This document shows, one piece after another, positions 7,088-8,968 of a stretch of 8,968 nt of DNA. The stretch lies in the NCBI GenBank assembly GCA_964433635.1, contig CAYSSG010000064.1, forward strand, positions 1 through 8,968, in the 5' to 3' direction. The stretch's first letter is position 1, and every line of letters begins with the position of its first letter. The translations under genes and the position numbers were made by a program. The notes below the pieces were generated by a model. That model was not told the origin of the DNA and made no database searches. It worked only from the letters and a program-made list of their open reading frames with translations. Origin of the DNA: CAYSSG01 sp964433635 (lineage in GTDB: Bacteria > Atribacterota > Phoenicimicrobiia > Phoenicimicrobiales > Stramentimicrobiaceae).

Positions 7088-7833
7088 TGAATCTATTATT
7101 GAAAGAATTATTTGATATTGTGACAGAAGTGTTTTTTGCCTTATCTCCTCTTTTGCTACTATTTCTCATGTTTCAATGGATCAGTTTTAGATTGCCAAGG
7201 TCGCAGTTTATCATTATTCTTAAGGGATTAATTCTGACTTTCATCGGACTGGTGCTCTTCTTGTATGGTGTCAATATCGGCTTTATTCATGTGGGTGAGC
7301 TGATCGGCAGAAAACTGGGGGGATTAACCTATCATTGGATATTAATTCCCATCGGTTTTGTGTTAGGCTTTGTCGTGACTTTTGCCGAACCTGCCATACA
7401 GATTTTGAATATTGAGGTAGAGAAAGTCTCTGCGGGATACATTAATCGAAAGATTATGCTCTATTTTCTCTCTGTTGGGGTTGCTATAGCTGTAGCTTTA
7501 TCAATGTTGAGAATGCTAAGGGGAATATCTCTATGGTACTTTATCTTACCGGGGTATCTGCTGGTTTTAATTTTAATGTGGTTTGTAAAACCTATGTTTG
7601 TAGCGATTGCTTTTGATTCGGGGGGAGTCGTGACCGGTCCCATGATTGCAACTTTTCTTCTGGCACTCACTGTAGGAAGCTCTTCAGCCATCAAGGGCAG
7701 TGATCCGCTCATGGATGCCTTTGGCATGATAGCTATGATAGCTATGGTACCCATTCTGTCCATTCTAATTTTAGGACTATTATATGGTATGAAGGAATCC
7801 CAGCTAGCCAGAAGAGTAAAATCCGAAGAGTAG
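7087..7833 (+). CDS. DUF1538 family membrane protein, copy 2
   Basis: This 248-residue paralogue of the preceding gene has the same helix layout and motifs: TFAEPAIQ (98-105) and FDSGGVVTGPM (176-186). The C-terminal helix ends in a short charged tail, ESQLARRVKSEE, which copy 1 lacks. The ATG at 7087 shares one base with the TGA of copy 1, so translation is probably coupled; a TTG at 7084 would add one residue and is less likely. Hand counts of sampled lines suggest it is more AT-rich than copy 1, but this was not computed over the full gene. The two proteins probably form a heteromeric membrane complex whose regulator is the PII-like protein encoded next. Substrate is unknown. Confidence 0.87.
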   Translation: MNLLLKELFDIVTEVFFALSPLLLLFLMFQWISFRLPRSQFIIILKGLILTFIGLVLFLYGVNIGFIHVGELIGRKLGGLTYHWILIPIGFVLGFVVTFAEPAIQILNIEVEKVSAGYINRKIMLYFLSVGVAIAVALSMLRMLRGISLWYFILPGYLLVLILMWFVKPMFVAIAFDSGGVVTGPMIATFLLALTVGSSSAIKGSDPLMDAFGMIAMIAMVPILSILILGLLYGMKESQLARRVKSEE

Positions 7834-7927
7834 AACCCAGATATGATACATACGGGAAATACTTTATTGTTGTTTAAGGGGTGTAAGTAACAGCTTGTTG
7901 ATAAAATAATATGCTATTTATTGTTTT

Positions 7928-7933
7928 GGAGGG
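7928..7933 (+). promoter_or_regulatory. Ribosome-binding site that sets the PII-like start
   Basis: GGAGGG ends four bases before ATG 7938. It favours that start over the in-frame ATG at 7911, which has no purine-rich site and would add nine residues (MLFIVLEGQ) encoded by the ribosome-binding site itself. In the 104-base gap before it, no convincing promoter or terminator was found. Confidence 0.8.
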
Positions 7934-7937
7934 TCAA

Positions 7938-8270
7938 ATGTCTGAAAAGAGCGTGCGTTACGATTTGGTAATCACGATAGTGAATAAAGGATATGCCACA
8001 GATGTCGTGCAGGCTTCAAAAAAAGCCGGTGCAGAGGGGGGTACCATTATTCATGGCCGTGGTACCGGTGTACATGAGGAAACCAAGATATTTGGTATTC
8101 CCATTGAGCCTGAAAAAGAATTAGTCTTAACCCTGATTGATCACCAGAAGACCGAGCAGGTTTTAAAAGCCATTACGGAGGAGATGGAGTTGGATGAGCC
8201 CGGGAAGGGTATTGCCTTTGTGCTGGATGTGAAAAAGGTAGCCGGTATTTGCCATCGTTGTAATCCCTAA
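7938..8270 (+). CDS. PII-like signal transduction protein with C-terminal CHRC motif
   Basis: This 110-residue protein has the ferredoxin-like PII fold: strand 1 DLVITIVNKGYATDVVQASKKAGA (split here as residues 9-14, 15-32), then GGTIIHGRGTG (34-44), a T-loop region about 37-58, strand LVLTLI (62-67), helix 70-83, and a B-loop-like EPGKGIAFVLDV (87-98). The usual GlnB T-loop tyrosine context is absent, so uridylylation is not expected. PII proteins trimerise and bind adenine nucleotides and a small effector to gate transporters or enzymes. The placement after two DUF1538 genes makes those membrane proteins the likely partners. Unusual is the tail VAGICHRCNP, with Cys105 and Cys108, which could form a disulfide or bind a metal; the cyanobacterial PII-like SbtB has a comparable C-terminal redox cysteine pair. 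The effector is unknown. Confidence 0.88.
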   Translation: MSEKSVRYDLVITIVNKGYATDVVQASKKAGAEGGTIIHGRGTGVHEETKIFGIPIEPEKELVLTLIDHQKTEQVLKAITEEMELDEPGKGIAFVLDVKKVAGICHRCNP

Positions 8271-8280
8271 CTCCAGCGAG

Positions 8281-8302
8281 CCAGGGGACGGTCCTCTGAC
8301 CC
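8281..8302. repeat. REP-like palindrome upstream of the transposase
   Basis: CAGGGGA (8282-8288) pairs with TCCTCTG (8292-8298) around CGG, a 7-bp stem with one G-T wobble, followed by ACCC. GGGGACGGT-type palindromes of this kind recur in Peptococcaceae-type genomes near REP-associated transposases (recalled pattern, not searched here). It lies 12 bases after the PII-like stop and 48 before the transposase start. No T-run follows, so a terminator is unlikely. It is probably one flank of the transposase unit. Confidence 0.55.
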
Positions 8303-8346
8303 ATTATTTGATTCAGGGTAGAATTGAAACAATTGAGGGGAAAAAA

Positions 8347-8968
8347 ATGCCAAGACAAAAGAGAGTACTCAGCCCGACTCACATCTATCATGTCATGGTT
8401 CGTGGCAATGCAGGAAGAGATATTTTTCTTGATGACAACGATCGAGAGAAATTAATAAAAATTATCGTCAGCAAAAAGAGGGAAGAAAATTTTATCTTGT
8501 ATGCCTACTGCCTGATGAATAATCATATTCATATGGTTATCAAAGAATATAAAGACCATATCTCTCACATTATGAAGCGAATAAATACCGCCTATGCCTT
8601 ATATTTCAATAAGAAATATCAATTAACCGGACATTTGTTTCAGAATAGATTCAGGAGCGAAGTCGTAGAAAGTGACGACTATCTATTAGCTCTTGTTCGT
8701 TATATACATCATAATCCTGTTAAAGCCGGATTAGTTGATTCTCCTCAAGATTATCAGTGGAGTTCTTTCTTACATTACACTGACACTGTCCGTCATAACC
8801 AGATAGTGCACACTGAAGATATTCTTCGATTATTTTCTGAGGATACAGCTGAGGCAATGAATCAGTTTGTTCAATTTTCTCAAGGACAAGAGGAAAGATA
8901 TCATTTTATGGAATACAAAGAGCATCATCCATATAAAAAAGAACTGATTACTGAGTCGGAAACGGAAT
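8347..8968 (+). CDS. REP-associated tyrosine (Y1, HUH) transposase, 3' end outside window
   Basis: This is a Y1_Tnp-domain single-strand endonuclease of the IS200/TnpA_REP group, expected to nick and join DNA at REP-type hairpins. The frame runs from ATG 8347 to the window edge, 207 residues plus one base, with no stop. GAGGGG (8335-8340) is six bases upstream. Motifs: N-terminal THIYHVMVRGN (11-21), the HUH pair in NNHIHMVI (58-65; His60, His62), GHLFQNRF (95-102), and RYIHHNPVKAGLV (118-130) with Tyr119 as the probable nucleophile. A C-terminal extension after about residue 145 is less conserved. Sampled lines are visibly AT-richer (about 28-35% GC by hand) than the sulfur genes, consistent with separate origin. 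It looks intact as far as seen. Confidence 0.93.
   Translation, partial: MPRQKRVLSPTHIYHVMVRGNAGRDIFLDDNDREKLIKIIVSKKREENFILYAYCLMNNHIHMVIKEYKDHISHIMKRINTAYALYFNKKYQLTGHLFQNRFRSEVVESDDYLLALVRYIHHNPVKAGLVDSPQDYQWSSFLHYTDTVRHNQIVHTEDILRLFSEDTAEAMNQFVQFSQGQEERYHFMEYKEHHPYKKELITESETE

Noticed and set aside
7726..7743. Perfect 9-base tandem duplication ATGATAGCT in DUF1538 copy 2
   Set aside because: It encodes MIA-MIA in a helix, and the equivalent stretch of copy 1 has the same length, so there is no sign of an expansion.
8283..8297. Intrinsic terminator for the PII-like gene
   Set aside because: The hairpin is GC-rich but is followed by ACCCATTATTTG rather than a T-run, and the core matches a REP-type palindrome better.

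Overview
The window reads like accessory or housekeeping chromosome from an anaerobic, Clostridia/Peptococcaceae-type Firmicute. The grounds are strong AGGAGG/GGAGG ribosome-binding sites, protein families common in that group (a CstB-like persulfide dioxygenase-rhodanese, paired YeeE/YedE halves, DUF1538 with a PII-like protein), and a GGGGACGG-type palindrome next to a REP-associated transposase. The genus cannot be fixed from sequence alone. All supported genes lie on the + strand. No rRNA, tRNA or CRISPR array was seen.

Layout. (1) 1-462: the C-terminal half of a low-specificity L-threonine aldolase, cut by the window edge. (2) 463-644: a 182-base gap holding a weak terminator-like hairpin and a plausible extended -10 promoter. 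(3) 645-1946: a class II CPD photolyase interrupted by exactly 100 Ns, an assembly gap of unknown true size. (4) 1962-3749: an SLC13-type anion permease with two RCK_C (TrkA_C) domains in its central loop. (5) 3795-5213: a CstB-like persulfide dioxygenase with a degenerate and then an active rhodanese domain. (6) 5250-5771 and 5774-6328: a pair of half-size YeeE/YedE (TsuA/PmpAB-like) membrane proteins. (7) 6401-7087 and 7087-7833: tandem DUF1538 membrane proteins with overlapping stop and start. (8) 7938-8270: a 110-residue PII-like protein ending in a C-H-R-C motif. (9) 8281-8302: a REP-like palindrome, then a REP-associated Y1 (HUH) transposase from 8347 running off the window.

How they may work together. 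Genes 4-6 look like a sulfane-sulfur unit: the permease and the YeeE/YedE pair would move sulfur anions such as thiosulfate or sulfate, and the CstB-like enzyme would oxidise persulfide to sulfite and join it with sulfane sulfur as thiosulfate. Genes 7-8 look like a membrane protein pair with its PII-type regulator. The point most worth following is the two-cysteine tail of the PII-like protein beside a sulfur-redox cluster. It suggests, without proving, that the DUF1538 pair is controlled by thiol or persulfide state as well as by a nucleotide.
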